A DNA stretch of 64,000 bases from Diplolepis rosae (taxonomy: Eukaryota > Arthropoda > Insecta > Hymenoptera > Diplolepididae). Under the pieces are notes generated by a model. The model did not search any database and was not told the DNA's origin. It saw only the letters and a list, made by a program, of their open reading frames with translations. The position numbers and the translations under genes are program-made. Shown here one piece after another: positions 1-11,351 of the stretch. The DNA lies in the NCBI GenBank assembly GCA_030998225.1, contig JAPYXD010000701.1:12880501-12944500 (forward strand), in the 5' to 3' direction. Positions within the stretch are counted from its first letter, which is position 1. Every line of letters begins with the position of its first letter.

Positions 1-640
1 ACACTCATTCCAGGAAATAGAATTTTTCGCTTTCACGTATCTTTTGAGCTCTTCTTAAAAATCACGGCAGACGAACTTTTACGTCCTCCTTTTGCTTCCG
101 TCAGCCCTTGGAGAGGGAATCGCGTGCACATCATACCGATGTCATCATTTTATCTGTGAGAGTGAAACTTTATAAAAAGAGAATATCTCCACTTTGACAT
201 TTTCCCCCAATTCCTAGCGTGCACATTTTTGCTTGCATTTTTTTTCAGGAGTTGATTTCAGTGTTGCTAGTGGCGAGGCATTAAGCTTTCTCTTTTTTGC
301 TTTAACGAAAGCCTATCTACTGCATGAAAGTTAGGGTTGACTTGGGTGTTAAGCGCGCTGGCAGATATTCGATACGAGTTGCCAGCAGTTGTACAATGGC
401 GAACCGTTCTTAGTAATGGATCCTGGGAAACTCCATATCAATATATAGAAAAGCACACGCTCTTCTGTACGATCAAAGTGTTCAATTAAGCTGAGAGATA
501 ACAAATTGCTGTTCTAGGGTTAAGGTTTACGCTAGCGCAACAAAAAAAGTATAAAACGATAAATTGAGGGGATGGTTATTTATCTATCTAAAATGATTAG
601 ATGAAAAGTTCCGTTAATTTTATTTTGAAAATATTCTCTC
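1..640. other. Unique sequence, presumed Rdl intron
   Basis: No gene or repeat recognised. GC is somewhat higher than average before position 500. By position it should belong to the long intron after the alternative exons of Rdl. Confidence 0.4.
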
Positions 641-916
641 TACTCTCTAAATTTGAATCAGTCAAAATCTACTGATTATCAGTGACATTTGACTGATTCA
701 AATAGCTAAAAAGAGGTTACTGTTAATCAGTCAAATTTCACTTATTACTTCAGTGAAAATTAATTTATTTGACGGTGAGAAATATTTTTTTCGCTGATTA
801 ATCAGTGAAAACTAACTGATTTAACAATGAAAAATATTTTTTCACTAATGAATCAGTCAAAAGGCAAATCACTGATTCAATCAGTGAAAATTTGACTGAT
901 TCAGATTTAGAGAGTA
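641..916. mobile_element. MITE, ATCAGTGAAA word-repeat family, copy A
   Basis: A non-coding element bounded by TA and terminal inverted repeats CTCTCTAAATYTGAATCAG. Almost the whole interior consists of the word AATCAGTGAAA or AATCAGTCAAA in alternating orientation. Related sequence continues degenerately to about 1090. Other copies are at 3786, 10041, 21786, 61952 and 62829. Confidence 0.85.
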
Positions 917-1339
917 AATTTAAATCAGTGGTATTTCACTAATTAAATAGCTGGAAATGAGTTTTACTGAGAAACTTCAATGAGAATTTTACTGTTTTTC
1001 AGTGAGACATCATTAATTTTTACTTAAATTTTCATTGAAGTGAGAAAGAAACCTATTTTCAGCTATTTCATCAGTAAAATTACATTTAATCAAAATTTAA
1101 AAGGTCATATAGATTAATAAAAATAAATTTTAGTCCAGAAAAATCAAGTTCTAAAAGCGTTTCGTAATAAATAAAGTGAAAAGCTAGTAAGTAATCGAAT
1201 TATTTCTCATTATGAAAGCAAAACAAACGGGTGGTAACCTCCATTTGCTTCAACTTTTCCCAAATTTTGATTTAGTGACCTCATATCAATGGAAAATTAC
1301 ATGATTTTATTATATTCTATTTTATGTTTATTCTAAATA

Positions 1340-1450
1340 TAATGATTGTTTTTACTTAACTTTTTTGGAAATTTTTTTATTGAAGTAGACAAACGATATC
1401 GCTATCAAAATTTTTTCTATATTCTATTCATTATATATTGTCACATCCCG
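1340..1450 (+). repeat. Dispersed repeat, copy 1
   Basis: About 100 bp here resembles 4490-4610 in the opposite orientation. Conceptual translations share GN-F followed by KRYRYQNFF-like strings, but neither has a credible gene. Presumably fragments of one unidentified repeat. Confidence 0.5.
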
Positions 1451-1517
1451 CGACGTACTATATTTGAATGTACCATAGGCACAGGCTATGTCTGGGAAAA
1501 ATCTGGGGAAGTTACTA

Positions 1518-1714
1518 CACTGAGAAATCAGTTTTGTCAAATCAACAAAAATATTTGGTTAGTATTTAGCCAACAAAATTCTTTTGTTGTGCCAACAAAA
1601 CATTTTGCTATATCAATCAAATTTTGTTACTCAAACAAAATGTTTTGTTATGACAACAAAATATTTTGTCAGGATAACAAAGAAAGTTTTGTTGGATACA
1701 TTTTTTTCTCAGTG
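1518..1714. mobile_element. MITE with CACTGAG ends, ACAAAATTTTGT word family
   Basis: The ends are CACTGAGAAATC and its near-complement ending CTCAGTG, each flanked by TA. The interior repeats the word CAACAAAA/TTTTGTTG about ten times in both orientations. The two overlapping open frames here come from this low-complexity sequence and are not genes. Confidence 0.75.
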
Positions 1715-2009
1715 TAGGAGAGAGAAAACTACCGGCAGAAAAAGAATAAAACTACGTCACGCACAATGGGATAGTGCGCAATACGTGACGTCACGTAAAA
1801 ATATAATACCAAAAGGACACGCCGCCAGGGTTCAAATCATTCTTGTGAGCAGAAATAAAGTGTGGCGTTTTCCGAAAATCTTTTAAAAGGATTCCCAGCG
1901 TGAAGTACGCGTATAGTGCAGATTAATAGTTTACCTAAGATCCGGAGGTCATAAATTCACCGTGGTCCGTTTTTCAATCTTTGAAAGGATCTTAGACTCA
2001 GTGTTCAAG

Positions 2010-3540
2010 AAGTATAACACAGGTCTGCAAATAATGGGTTTTTATTTGTTGTTGAACAGCTATGGGTCGTTTCCGGAGTAATTTTTGACGTAGAATCCGA
2101 ATTCGGAATTAGAATCAGCCCATCACGTCAGGATTTTGAGATATTTGAGGTTATGTGCTCGAAAAATGGGGGTTTTCGCTACATTTGAGGTTATGTACAG
2201 GGCGCAAGAAATTTTTTTGGTTTTTTTCTCAAATGTCATCATTTAGCATTACTCTTTCCCTTCAAAATGAGCTATTGAACGGTCACAAGCGATTTTTTTT
2301 CACAAAGATACGGCCATATCAAGTTTTGACATTTATCCGAACAACTTTATGAGCATTCACATTGACTCTTTGGTGCATACCATTTTGCATTCGAAAATTT
2401 ATCTTGAAAATTTGTGCTTGCGGGTTTTGATGGTCTGTGAATAAGAATTTACAGTCAGAAAATTGACATTTCCATTTCTAAGATGGCGGATCGAAATTTA
2501 CGAAATTAAACGATTTCGCTCTCTACAAAAACTCTTACTGGGGGGTTTCGGAGTTGCTGATTACGAAAATGAGGTCGCAACATTGACATGTCCATTTCCA
2601 AGTTGGTATATTCAATGCCGAGGATCGAAATCGACGGAGAACACAGTATTGGTATCTGAAATCCTGCATTCGGGGGTTTTACGGTCGTCAAGTATTTCAT
2701 GTAAAAAAAAAAAAAGAATTTTTTGCTTAAGGTGATGAATTTAAAATAAAGAATAAAAATTAGCTAAATAGTGATAAATAGTATAAATTTCTTGATTCCG
2801 GTCTAATATTTTGATTTTTCTGTTAACATTTTTAAAGGTCGATTACGATTTTGTAATAAGCGACCTAAAAAAAGCTTCGAGTACACATTCTCTGGGAAAA
2901 GAAGTAATGTGAGGTTTTTCATCAGCTATATCAGATCATCTACTTGCAATTTTTAGAAATAAAATAATATTTAAAATCAGCGACCTAATAAATCCTCTTA
3001 TAATAATTATGAATAAAGAGTTTTTAGAGAGCGAAATCGTTTAATTTCGTAACTTTCGATCTGCCATTTTGGATTCGCCATCTTAGAAATGGAAATGTCA
3101 ATTTTCTGACTGTAAATTCTTATTCACAGACCATCAAAACCCGCAAGCACAAATTTTCAAGATAAATTTTCGAATGCAAAATGCTATGCACCAAAGAGTT
3201 AATGTGAATGCTCATAAGGTTGTTCGGATAAATGTCAAAACTTGATATGGCCGTATCTTTGTGAAAAAAATCGCTCGTGACTGTTTAATAGCTCATTTGA
3301 AGGGAAAGAGTAGTGCTAAATGATGACATTTGAGAAAAAACCAAAAAAATTTCTTGTGCCCTGTACATAACCTCAAAAGTAGCGAAAACCCCCATTTTTC
3401 GAGCACATAACCTCAAATATCTCAAAATCCTGACGTGATAGGCTGAATTTGATTCCGGATTCGGATTCCACGTCAAAAATTACTCCGGAAACGACCCCTA
3501 GCTTTTCAACAACAAAACCTTGCAGACCTGTGTAATAGCT
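2010..3540. mobile_element. Long foldback element (about 525-bp arms)
   Basis: The arms 2010-2535 and 3015-3540 are inverted copies. Both carry the landmarks ACAGGTCTGCAA, GTCGTTTCCGGAGTAA, CGGCCATATCAAG and GATGGTCTGTGAATAAG in mirrored order. The 480-bp centre is different and includes a diverged partial copy of the arm's inner edge (GACATGTCCATTTCCAAG). No transposase frame is present. Likely a non-autonomous DNA transposon. Confidence 0.85.
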
Positions 3541-3785
3541 CTGTCTTCGTCACACCGGTGAGATGCGGATTTTATCGCAGTCACACCTGTGGGATTATCT
3601 ATTCCATTGCAATTACAACTATGTGGACCATCTTACAAAGGCAATTTCAAGAATTTACAAAGGCTCTGTTCTCTTTATTTTACCCATTTCCTGTGCCATA
3701 TCTATTAATTCTATTGTTAATGTCATTTGGTTATCTTCCAATTGTTTATATTTATTTTCATCATTTAAATAAATTCAGTATGTCT

Positions 3786-3930
3786 TACTCTCTAAATCTG
3801 AATCAGTCAAATTTTCACTGATTGAATGAGTGATTTTCCCTTTCACTGATTCATCAGTGAAATAATATTTTTCACTGTCAAATCAGTCAATTTTTAGTGA
3901 AATAATCAGTGAAATTTGACTGATTTCTCA
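3786..3930. mobile_element. ATCAGTGAAA word-repeat MITE, truncated copy B
   Basis: It starts with the family end TACTCTCTAAATCTGAATCA and continues with the ATCAGTGAAA words, but stops at GACTGATTTCTCA without the opposite terminus. Confidence 0.75.
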
Positions 3931-4489
3931 TTCCTAAGCGAGGATCATTTGATCCTAAATTAAAACGAGGAACCTTCGATTAAAGTAAGTTATTTACGCA
4001 ATTATGACGTAATGATATATTTACAAAAGAAAAATTTTCATAAATAAATACGTATAATAAATGGCATTACAGAACGTGGAAGTCGAGGCCTCAAAACAAA
4101 TGTTGGTTTGTTGACATGATTCCGGCTCTCCAGATAATATAAAATAGAAGAATCAAAAAGATTTTATATATATATATATTTTTGTGGCTATAGCCGGTAG
4201 TAAAATTAAGTAAAAATATTTTTAAAAATTCAAAATAGCGAACATTTTAAAATTGAATATCAATTTTAACGATTTTTTCGTTGGTTTCCAGGTTATAACT
4301 TTTGTAAAAATAAATATTTTTGTGTAATTTTGGCAAGGGCTAGAAGCACAAGAATATATTCTAAGAATCGCTTTGAGTTTTTTGTTATAGAATATCTAGA
4401 GAGATGGAATCATTTCTACAATACATCTTTTTTTTTGAGGCGTCAACTTCAACGCTATGAAACCCCGTCTATTTTACACATTTTTTATG

Positions 4490-4610
4490 AAATTGTTTTG
4501 ATTAGTATAAATAGTAAACAATATAGAGAAACAGTTTTGATAACGATATTTTTTGCCTACTTTCTCAAACAAATTCCCCAAAAAAGTTATGAAAAAGTAC
4601 CCATTACACG
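4490..4610 (-). repeat. Dispersed repeat, copy 2
   Basis: Inverted relative of 1340-1450; see that entry. Unclassified. Confidence 0.5.
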
Positions 4611-4832
4611 AGAATACCGTATATGTATGTACATGATTAGTCACGTGACTGCCGAGAAATAATACTTCACACTGACATTTTGACATACAACAATAGACAT
4701 GCTAAGACACGTTTGATATTTTCGTTTTGGTTTTGTGATACCAACAAATGAACTGATTCAACATAATCAGTCCGTAATGAATAAATAATATGAAAAATAT
4801 GGAATATAGATAGTTATGAAGAAACATATAAC

Positions 4833-5487
4833 GAGGTTCGACCGTGGCTAGGAAGCCCTTAGAAAACTTGATTAATTAACACTTTAAAAAATGTTTGATC
4901 TGTTATTGAATACATATTCTAAGAGAAAAATGTTCATTCCATCAGGGAAAAAATTAAAAATGTTATTTTTAATCGCAGGTACTACAGGTCAAAGTTCAAT
5001 GCGGTTTTTTTCAAATTTACTTTTCGAAAATGATTGGATTTTAAGAAATAATCGCCCATTTTCTTCTTTGAACATTTCTAGGAAAGTCCACTATCTTAGA
5101 ATTTTTTAATTAATCTCTTATTTTCTAACTTCTAATCAGAAATGTTAAGCAAAGAAATATCTTTTGTAAACAAATAGTTGTGGTTAGAAAATAAGAAATT
5201 AATTTTAAAATCTAAGATAGTGGAGTTTTCTAAAAATCTGTAAAAGAAAAAAATAAGTCATTATTTCTTAAAATCCGATAATTTTCATAGAGAAAACTTG
5301 GAAAAAACGGCATTGAACTATGAGCTACAATGATTGTTATTAAAAAAGAGATTTTTTATAATTTAAAATGTTTTTTCTATGAAGTGAACTTTTTTCTCTG
5401 ATATTATGTATTGAATAACAGATCAAGCAATTTTTAAAGTGGTAATTAATTAAGTTTTTCAAGAGCTTCCTAGCCATGGTTGAATCT
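4833..5487. mobile_element. Foldback element, about 300-bp arms
   Basis: The left arm (4833-5135) and right arm (5175-5487) are inverted copies around a 40-bp loop. Shared landmarks are CGTGGCTAGGAAGC / GCTTCCTAGCCATGG at the outer ends and CACTATCTTAGA / TCTAAGATAGTGGA near the loop. No coding capacity. Confidence 0.85.
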
Positions 5488-5489
5488 CC

Positions 5490-6044
5490 TCAAATCAAAA
5501 GCCGTTTGCTTATTTTTATTAGTGGACATAATGTTACTCAAGATACTTTATATGTATAGAGCTGTGTTATTTCACTTAAGTTCTAACTTTAAGTGTTCTT
5601 CTTAAAGCTTTTGGAACCGTTTGAAGTCTGTAATCGCAAAAACTCGTATTAATTTAATGTCTCTGTAAAGTAAAAGCAGACCATTTTCTTCTCTTTTCCG
5701 ATATAAAAATACGTCGCTAGAGCCATCCAAATCTAAAACACGTTTCACTGTAGGAGTATATAATGTTCCGAGATTCACTTAGATATCTCTTTCTATGTGT
5801 ATAATCCGCTTCTCTCTTTAGACTGCTTATCTCGTATATGTGCTGCTATTTTTTGTTTGCCAACCTTCTTCTCTTAATGTTCTACATCCTAATGTTTCAA
5901 AGTCAAAGAGATTTACTAATTTTTTTACTTCTTCCTTAGGATCGGGAAATGAACTTCAAAAGCTAGGGAATACTTTTGTATTCCTTTTGGAGACCTCAAA
6001 TTACAATTTTCTTCATTTCATGGATATTTTTCAGACAAAATATA
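5490..6044. other. No feature recognised
   Basis: AT-rich intronic sequence. A 74-codon frame at 5840-6064 runs into the mariner terminus and is not credible. Confidence 0.35.
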
Positions 6045-6119
6045 TTGGGTTGTCCCAGAAGTAATTGCCGATTTTTTCGCACAAATTAAACTCATTTTTT
6101 TAAATAGAAGGAATAAATT

Positions 6120-7819
6120 TTAATCAATGATATATTTTCCATTTTGTTCTATGACCTTTTCACATCTTTCTAGTAACTTCATGATTCCACGCTCATATAA
6201 CTTCTGGTCTTTATCGGCAAAAGACTGAACCAAGTGCGATTTCACAGCTTCATCATCATTGAAAGTTTTACCATTCAAAGAGTTCTGCAAAGATCGAAAT
6301 AAATAGTAATCTTATGGTACAGGATCAGGGCTATATGGTGGATGTAACATCACTTCCCAACCAAGCCTTAATAATTTTTGGCGAGTGGCTAAAGATATGT
6401 GTGGTGTAGCGTTGTCATGGTGAAAAATTACACTTATACGATTGACCAATTCTGGCCGTTTTTCTTTGACCGCTGTGTTCAATTTCTTCAGTTGACGACA
6501 ATAGACATCCGAATTAATCGTTTGGTTCTTTGGAAGCAGCTCAAAAAATACCACATCTTTCGAATCCCACCAAACAGACAGCATAATCTTTTTTTGATGC
6601 AATTCAGATTTCGATGTTGTTTGTGGTGGTTCATCACTCTTGGACCATCATCGTTTTCGAACGACGTTATTGTAAACAATCCATTTTTCATCACCAGTGA
6701 TAATTCGTTTCAAAAAAGGATCGAATTCATTGCGTTTAAGGTAGTTCGTTCACAAAAATTAGACCTCAGGCAAAAATAGATAATTTTGCTTTCAAGAATA
6801 GCAATATTATTATTGAAAGGCTGATTTGAAAGAGAAAAGATTATTTTTGATGAAAAAAATTTGAGACACAAAAAAATAATTTTTTTAATAAATTTTATTT
6901 TTGCCCAAACTTATTTTCTTATCGTTGTGAGCCAAATTTTTAAAAATGATGCGATTCTAATAAATCACGCTTTATTTTTTTAGGAAAAAGATTCTCTACA
7001 ATTTGACCGTTTCCTATTTTTGAAATTAAATTAATTATTATCAAATACAGCAATTTGTTTATAAAAATGTTGTTTTGAAAAATAGTTTTTTTATAATTTT
7101 AGCCATTAAAGAATTCATTTTCGAAGATTGGAAACGGTCAAGTTATAGAGAATCTTTTTCCTAAAAAAATGAACCGTGATATATTAGAATCGCATCATTT
7201 TAAAAAATTTGGCTCGAAGCGATAAGAAAATAAGTTTAGGTAAAAATAAAATTTATTAATAAAATTATTTTTTTGTGTTTACCAAATTTTTTTCATGAAA
7301 AATAATCTTTTCTCTTTCAAATCAGCCTTTCAATAATAATATTGCTATTCTTGAAAGCAAAATTATCTATTTTTGCCTGAGGTCTAATTTTCGTGAACGC
7401 ACTACCTTAAGATGCAAATCACAAGCGTTAATGCGTTTTGTTAAATAAATTTCTTTCAATTCATGTAGAATCCAAATATCAAGTTTTTTAACGAGTCCAA
7501 GACGTTGTATATGACGGTCGATTGCTGATTTTGGCATTTTTAACATTTCTTCAATCTCTCGCACAGTTACATGACGATCCGATTCAATTATGGTTTTAAT
7601 TTGGTCATCATCAACTTCTTTTGGCCGACCTGAACGTTGCTCATCTTTGAGTGAAAAATCCCCAGAACGGAATTTATCATACCAATTTTGACACTGTCTG
7701 TCTTTTAAAGCTTCATCACCATACACATCACGTAACTTCTTAGCAGCCTGTGCTGTGTTCTTTCCTTTACGGAAACATAAAAGCAAAATATGACGAAATT
7801 GCTCCTTTTTACACTCCAT
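6120..7819 (-). pseudogene. mariner transposase, split by insertion
   Basis: This encoded the DDD transposase that cuts and pastes mariner at TA sites. The N-terminal part (7411-7819) starts MECKKEQFRHILL and carries the paired helix-turn-helix DNA-binding domain with the linker VKKLDIW. The catalytic part (6120-6735) has the first aspartate in ITGDEKW (codon 6690-6692), the second in HHDNA and the third in PYSPD, spaced D34D. Removing 6740-7406 plus one TTAA restores one frame of 342 codons plus stop, the usual mariner length. Only two in-frame stops remain: TGA at 6648-6650 where the family usually has serine before WSKSDE, and TAA at 6312-6314 in the APSDY-like motif. No frameshift is seen, so inactivation is fairly recent. 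Confidence 0.92.
6740..7406. mobile_element. TTAA foldback element, family 1, inserted in mariner 1
   Basis: Flanked by TTAA at 6736-6739 and 7407-7410. The ends GGTAGTTCGTTCACAAA and its complement extend into an almost complete palindrome of 667 bp with landmarks GACCTCAGGC and GGAAACGGTCAA. A second copy lies at 15348-15982. TTAA duplication is typical of piggyBac and Kolobok transposases. It carries no gene and must have moved using a transposase from elsewhere. Confidence 0.93.
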
Positions 7820-7934
7820 CTTAAAGTTGATGCCAAATTAACAACTGTAAACGAAATTACGCTCAATTTATTTGTAAAGCAAGCTAAGAGTGACAGCTAA
7901 AAAATGCCAGAAGGAAAAAATCATGACCTCTAAA

Positions 7935-8995
7935 GAAGCCGTTCAAAAAGATGGTCAAAGACATCCGTATGTGAAATTTCCATAATATTGGGATTACATA
8001 TGTTGGAATTTCATTTACGTATTTTCATAAATTCTAACCTTATTTGAGGGAATAAAATTAATTGATTGATAAAACATTGTATTTCGGAAATTTATAGTAC
8101 ATACTTTCAATAAATTTCTAACATTTTAAGTTCACTAATTTTATTACATCATCTGTAGAAAGTTTTGAATAATTTAAAGTTTAGAATATTTATTTATTTT
8201 ATTTTGTGCAAGGTCAAAATATTATTGACTATAAATTCCAATAATTTTACTATTTCTTTATAGATAAGGTATAAAAATGTTTAAAAACTAGGTTTCAGAT
8301 TATATTTTTGATTATTCACTCCGTCATGTCATTTAATCTGCATTAAAAGCGTCTGATTATGAATTATTAACTACTTCTGAATTCTAGAGTTTCAGGAGTC
8401 GGAATGAATGGGACATTACAGACTTTTCAAAACTTAATTTCCTTTAATTAGATTACGCTATCTAGCGTAATAAATTACCCGTATCTTTCTGGATCTTGGA
8501 GAATTTACCAGAACCAATTTATTTTCTTTTTATTATCGAATAAAGAAATGAATAGACTTTTTGATCACCACTACACAGAAAAAACTCGAGGTTCTATTCT
8601 GTTGCATGTTGCAATGTCACGATCTGTTACCTGGGGGCGATGGCAAAAGGGGCGGGGGAGGTCTAAACTAGTTTGTTACGACCTGTTGAATGGGTTGGGG
8701 CTTCCAAAATTGTCGAAAAAAGTGTTACGTAATTCAGGGATGGCCCCTTACCGAGTTTGCAACAGACCTGGCCCAAGTCAACGAGGGTCCTTTGTTGAAT
8801 GGTCAAGAGAAGGGATTAACAATTTTTGAATAATTTTTTTTTTCACTTTTGCAATTAGTTGATTGGAAATAAGAATTTGGAATTTGCTGAATCTATCAAT
8901 CACAGATGTATAAAATATGTCTTAAAAAATTCAAAATTATAAAAATTGTTTTACGATTGGTAAATTTAAATGCTAAAATTTTAAACTTTTGAAAA
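7935..8995. other. AT-rich intron with a GC-richer patch
   Basis: Mostly featureless AT-rich sequence. The patch 8580-8825 is richer in G and reads through a 93-codon plus-strand frame beginning at 8548, but I recognise no domain and see no splice sites that would make it an exon. It may be an old repeat fragment. Confidence 0.3.
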
Positions 8996-8997
8996 TA

Positions 8998-10016
8998 AAG
9001 GACCCCGCGCATTTTACATAAAAATCCGCCCCCTGTCAAATTTTTTTCTTTGTTGTGATATTTCACTGAGTCTGAGGGAGAAAGACAATCATCAAACAAA
9101 CATTAATATTTTCGAACATTGATATATCAAAATGATAAAATCGATGTAAAAATCCAATATCGATATCAAGAAGAAATATTGATTATTGTTATATAAAATA
9201 TCGCGCCTGCTCCAGTGTTTTAGCGTAATTAGAAGTTATAAAAAAAGCTGGTTTTATTTTATTTATAAAAAATGTTCTTAATAATAAAAATTCTATTAAA
9301 AAAAACAACAAAATAAGATAGGATGAGTACAATTTAAAAAAATTCGGGGTCTGAAAATTTTACGGTCCTTACGCTTTCTTTATGATCTAACGCTTTTCAA
9401 ATTTAAAACAGAATTTGAAAAATTAGTATTAACTAAAATAATTGTAACGGAATAACATTTCAGAAAAATCTCAATAATCAGGAGAGTTTTCTAATAAAAT
9501 TCACAACAAATTTATTTCACCCTGGCCTAACAATTTCACATAATTTGAAGTGAATTTGATCTATAATAAAATTATTTGCTTAAACCTTCAGATTCTGATA
9601 TTAATTTAAAAATCTTTTTTGCATTTGATTTGTTTGGCGGCCTAGTTGAATCTAAGAGTCTATTTCAAATTTAATGTTAATCTGTGGATTTCCACCTATA
9701 ACATATCCTTAAATTTTAAGATATTTTTTTTTCGAATATCGATATTTACACATTGACATCGATAAGGAAATATCGATATTAATAATATTGATGTCCCCAT
9801 TACCACTTACAATCCATTTCTCTTCAATGATTGTCTTCCTCCCTCACACTCAGGGGAATATTACAAAGAAGAAAGTCATTTTTGTAAAAACTGTGCATAT
9901 GAGATAATTATGTCATCAGTATTTATTGTTTAGAATCTCATGAACTACAATATATCCAAAATTCAGAAAATTTGACCGGGGCCGCATTTTCATAAGATAT
10001 GTGTTGGGCCCTTTGT
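8998..10016. mobile_element. Imperfect foldback element with ATCGATAT-rich arms
   Basis: Sequence near 8998-9180 (AAAGGACCCCGCGCATTTTA, CTGAGTCTGAGGGAG, CAATATCGATAT) is mirrored at 9725-10016, with an extra 110 bp in the right arm. No coding capacity. Family unknown; the outer ends are uncertain. Confidence 0.55.
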
Positions 10017-10040
10017 TATGGTTGTAATCGCAAAAATTCG

Positions 10041-10265
10041 TACTCTCTAAGTTTGAATGAGTCAAAATCTACTGACTATCAGTGAAATTTGACTGATTCA
10101 AATTGCTAAAAAGAAGATTTCTGCAAATCAGTCAAATTTCACTGATTATTTCAGTGAAAATTGACTTATTTAACAGTGAAAAATATTTTTTCACTGATGA
10201 ATGAGTGAAAAGGCAAATCACTGATTCAAGCAGTAAAAATTTGACTAGTTCAGATTTAGAGAGTA
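10041..10265. mobile_element. ATCAGTGAAA word-repeat MITE, copy C
   Basis: A complete copy bounded by TACTCTCTAA and TTTAGAGAGTA, 225 bp, close in sequence to copy A with an internal deletion. Confidence 0.85.
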
Positions 10266-10424
10266 GAATATGAATTTCAAAACTTTAGATTTCTAATTGC
10301 AGAAATAACAAATTTTTAATCTAAAAATTTTTATTATATTTATAAATACTGAATCTCCTTTAGCTTTAGTTCAGCTATAGCTAACGAAAACATTATTCCC
10401 AATGAGGAAAATATTATTTTTCTA

Positions 10425-10625
10425 CTAGCGGGCCATAAAGTGGACTTTATTGCCCCGTGCGGGGCAAACAAATCCACTTTCTGACCCTATAGTAGAAAAA
10501 AAATCGTGTGCAACACGGGAAAAACATTTATTTTACTCGTGTGGTTGTTACCCTCGCTTTGCTCGGGTATCAAACTTCACACTCGCAAAATAAATTTTTT
10601 TTTCCCTAGTTGCACAATGTACTAT
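10425..10625. repeat. Two consecutive imperfect hairpins, GC-rich stems
   Basis: The first hairpin (about 10425-10493) pairs CTACTAGCGGGCCATAAAGT with a mirror ending CCTATAGTAG around TGCCCCGTGCGGGGCA. The second (10503-10617) pairs GTGCAACACGGGAAAAA with TTTTTCCCTAGTTGCACA, around ACTCGTGTGG / CACACTCG and an inner CTCGCTTTGCTCGGG. Probably a dispersed non-coding element; function unknown. Confidence 0.55.
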
Positions 10626-10990
10626 TTGAATGATCAAAATATTATTAAAAGGTTTCTGGAAGATCGGTTTTTTTCCAGACACTCTATCCACAAAATTCGA
10701 GAAATCGTTTTTTAATTAACACTACTTTTTTCTCTGTCCACTCTTGCATGAAACCTATATTCTTAAACACTTTTAAATCCTTAATATCTTAATTTTTCTT
10801 ATTTCATACCTTCATATTTAATGTGTAAATGCACCTTTGCAATATGTTGGTTGGCAAAGAAGAACACTGTAAACTAGCAACTTTTGGCAGAATGTAAGAG
10901 GATTGTGTTTGATTTTGCTGACGGAGAAAATTTGGAAATGGAGAAAATTGCTTTGGTGAAACCCGGTGGATGAGGATGAGAAGCACAAAC

Positions 10991-11276
10991 TTATTCCAGG
11001 TAGTAGTGGGCGGCAAGTGATTCAAGAGTCCTCGGCAAGGGTCGTTTGCTGGTAGCATGTCCGAGCGATAACTCTGCCACGAGAATGTGCTTTTCTCCGG
11101 TCTCGGGTGTTCGGATGCTGGAAGCTTCTACGAGTTGGTCCACCGTTGTCGCTATCACCGGTTGGCCCGTTTGGCGCTACTCCAGGCGCACTGCGGCCCT
11201 ACCACGTCTTATCGTTGCACACCCTTTAAGCTTCAAGCAGCGTGCTTGCAAGCACCCTTCAATTCTCAGTTATCAT
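10991..11276 (-). pseudogene. Unrecognised GC-rich coding remnant
   Basis: Between two TAA codons on the minus strand one frame reads through 286 bp with a single internal TAG. The part after the TAG contains TTVDQLVEASSIRTPETGEK and then HILVAELSLGHATSKRPLPR, ending in HYYLE. GC content is well above the surrounding intron and the peptide looks like real protein. I do not recognise the family. It could be a retroelement or retrogene fragment, or, less likely, an exon with an odd frame. It is not an Rdl exon. Confidence 0.35.
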
Positions 11277-11351
11277 AATTTTCTACCCTTTTCAAACTGA
11301 CCATGTTGATTACTTATCGCTCGAATGTGTCTAATATATATTTCATATTAA

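Larger units (their letters stand above)
6045..7930 (-). mobile_element. mariner transposon 1, interrupted
   Basis: A mariner-family element on the minus strand. Its 3' terminal inverted repeat TTGGGTTGTCCCAGAAG starts right after TA at 6043-6044. The transposase ends 75 bp inside. The 5' untranslated part (with AGCTTGCTTTA) is recognisable to about 7930, but the matching 5' terminal repeat is not found, so that end is lost or eroded. A 667-bp TTAA element is inserted in the coding region. Confidence 0.9.

Noticed and set aside
8548..8829. 93-codon plus-strand frame with VTWGRWQKG
   Set aside because: GC-richer than the surroundings, but there is no known domain, no splice context and no repeat partner; not supported as a gene.
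10804..11300. 84-codon frames on both strands near 11 kb
   Set aside because: Shadows of the other minus-strand frame at 10991-11276, which gives the more protein-like peptide.
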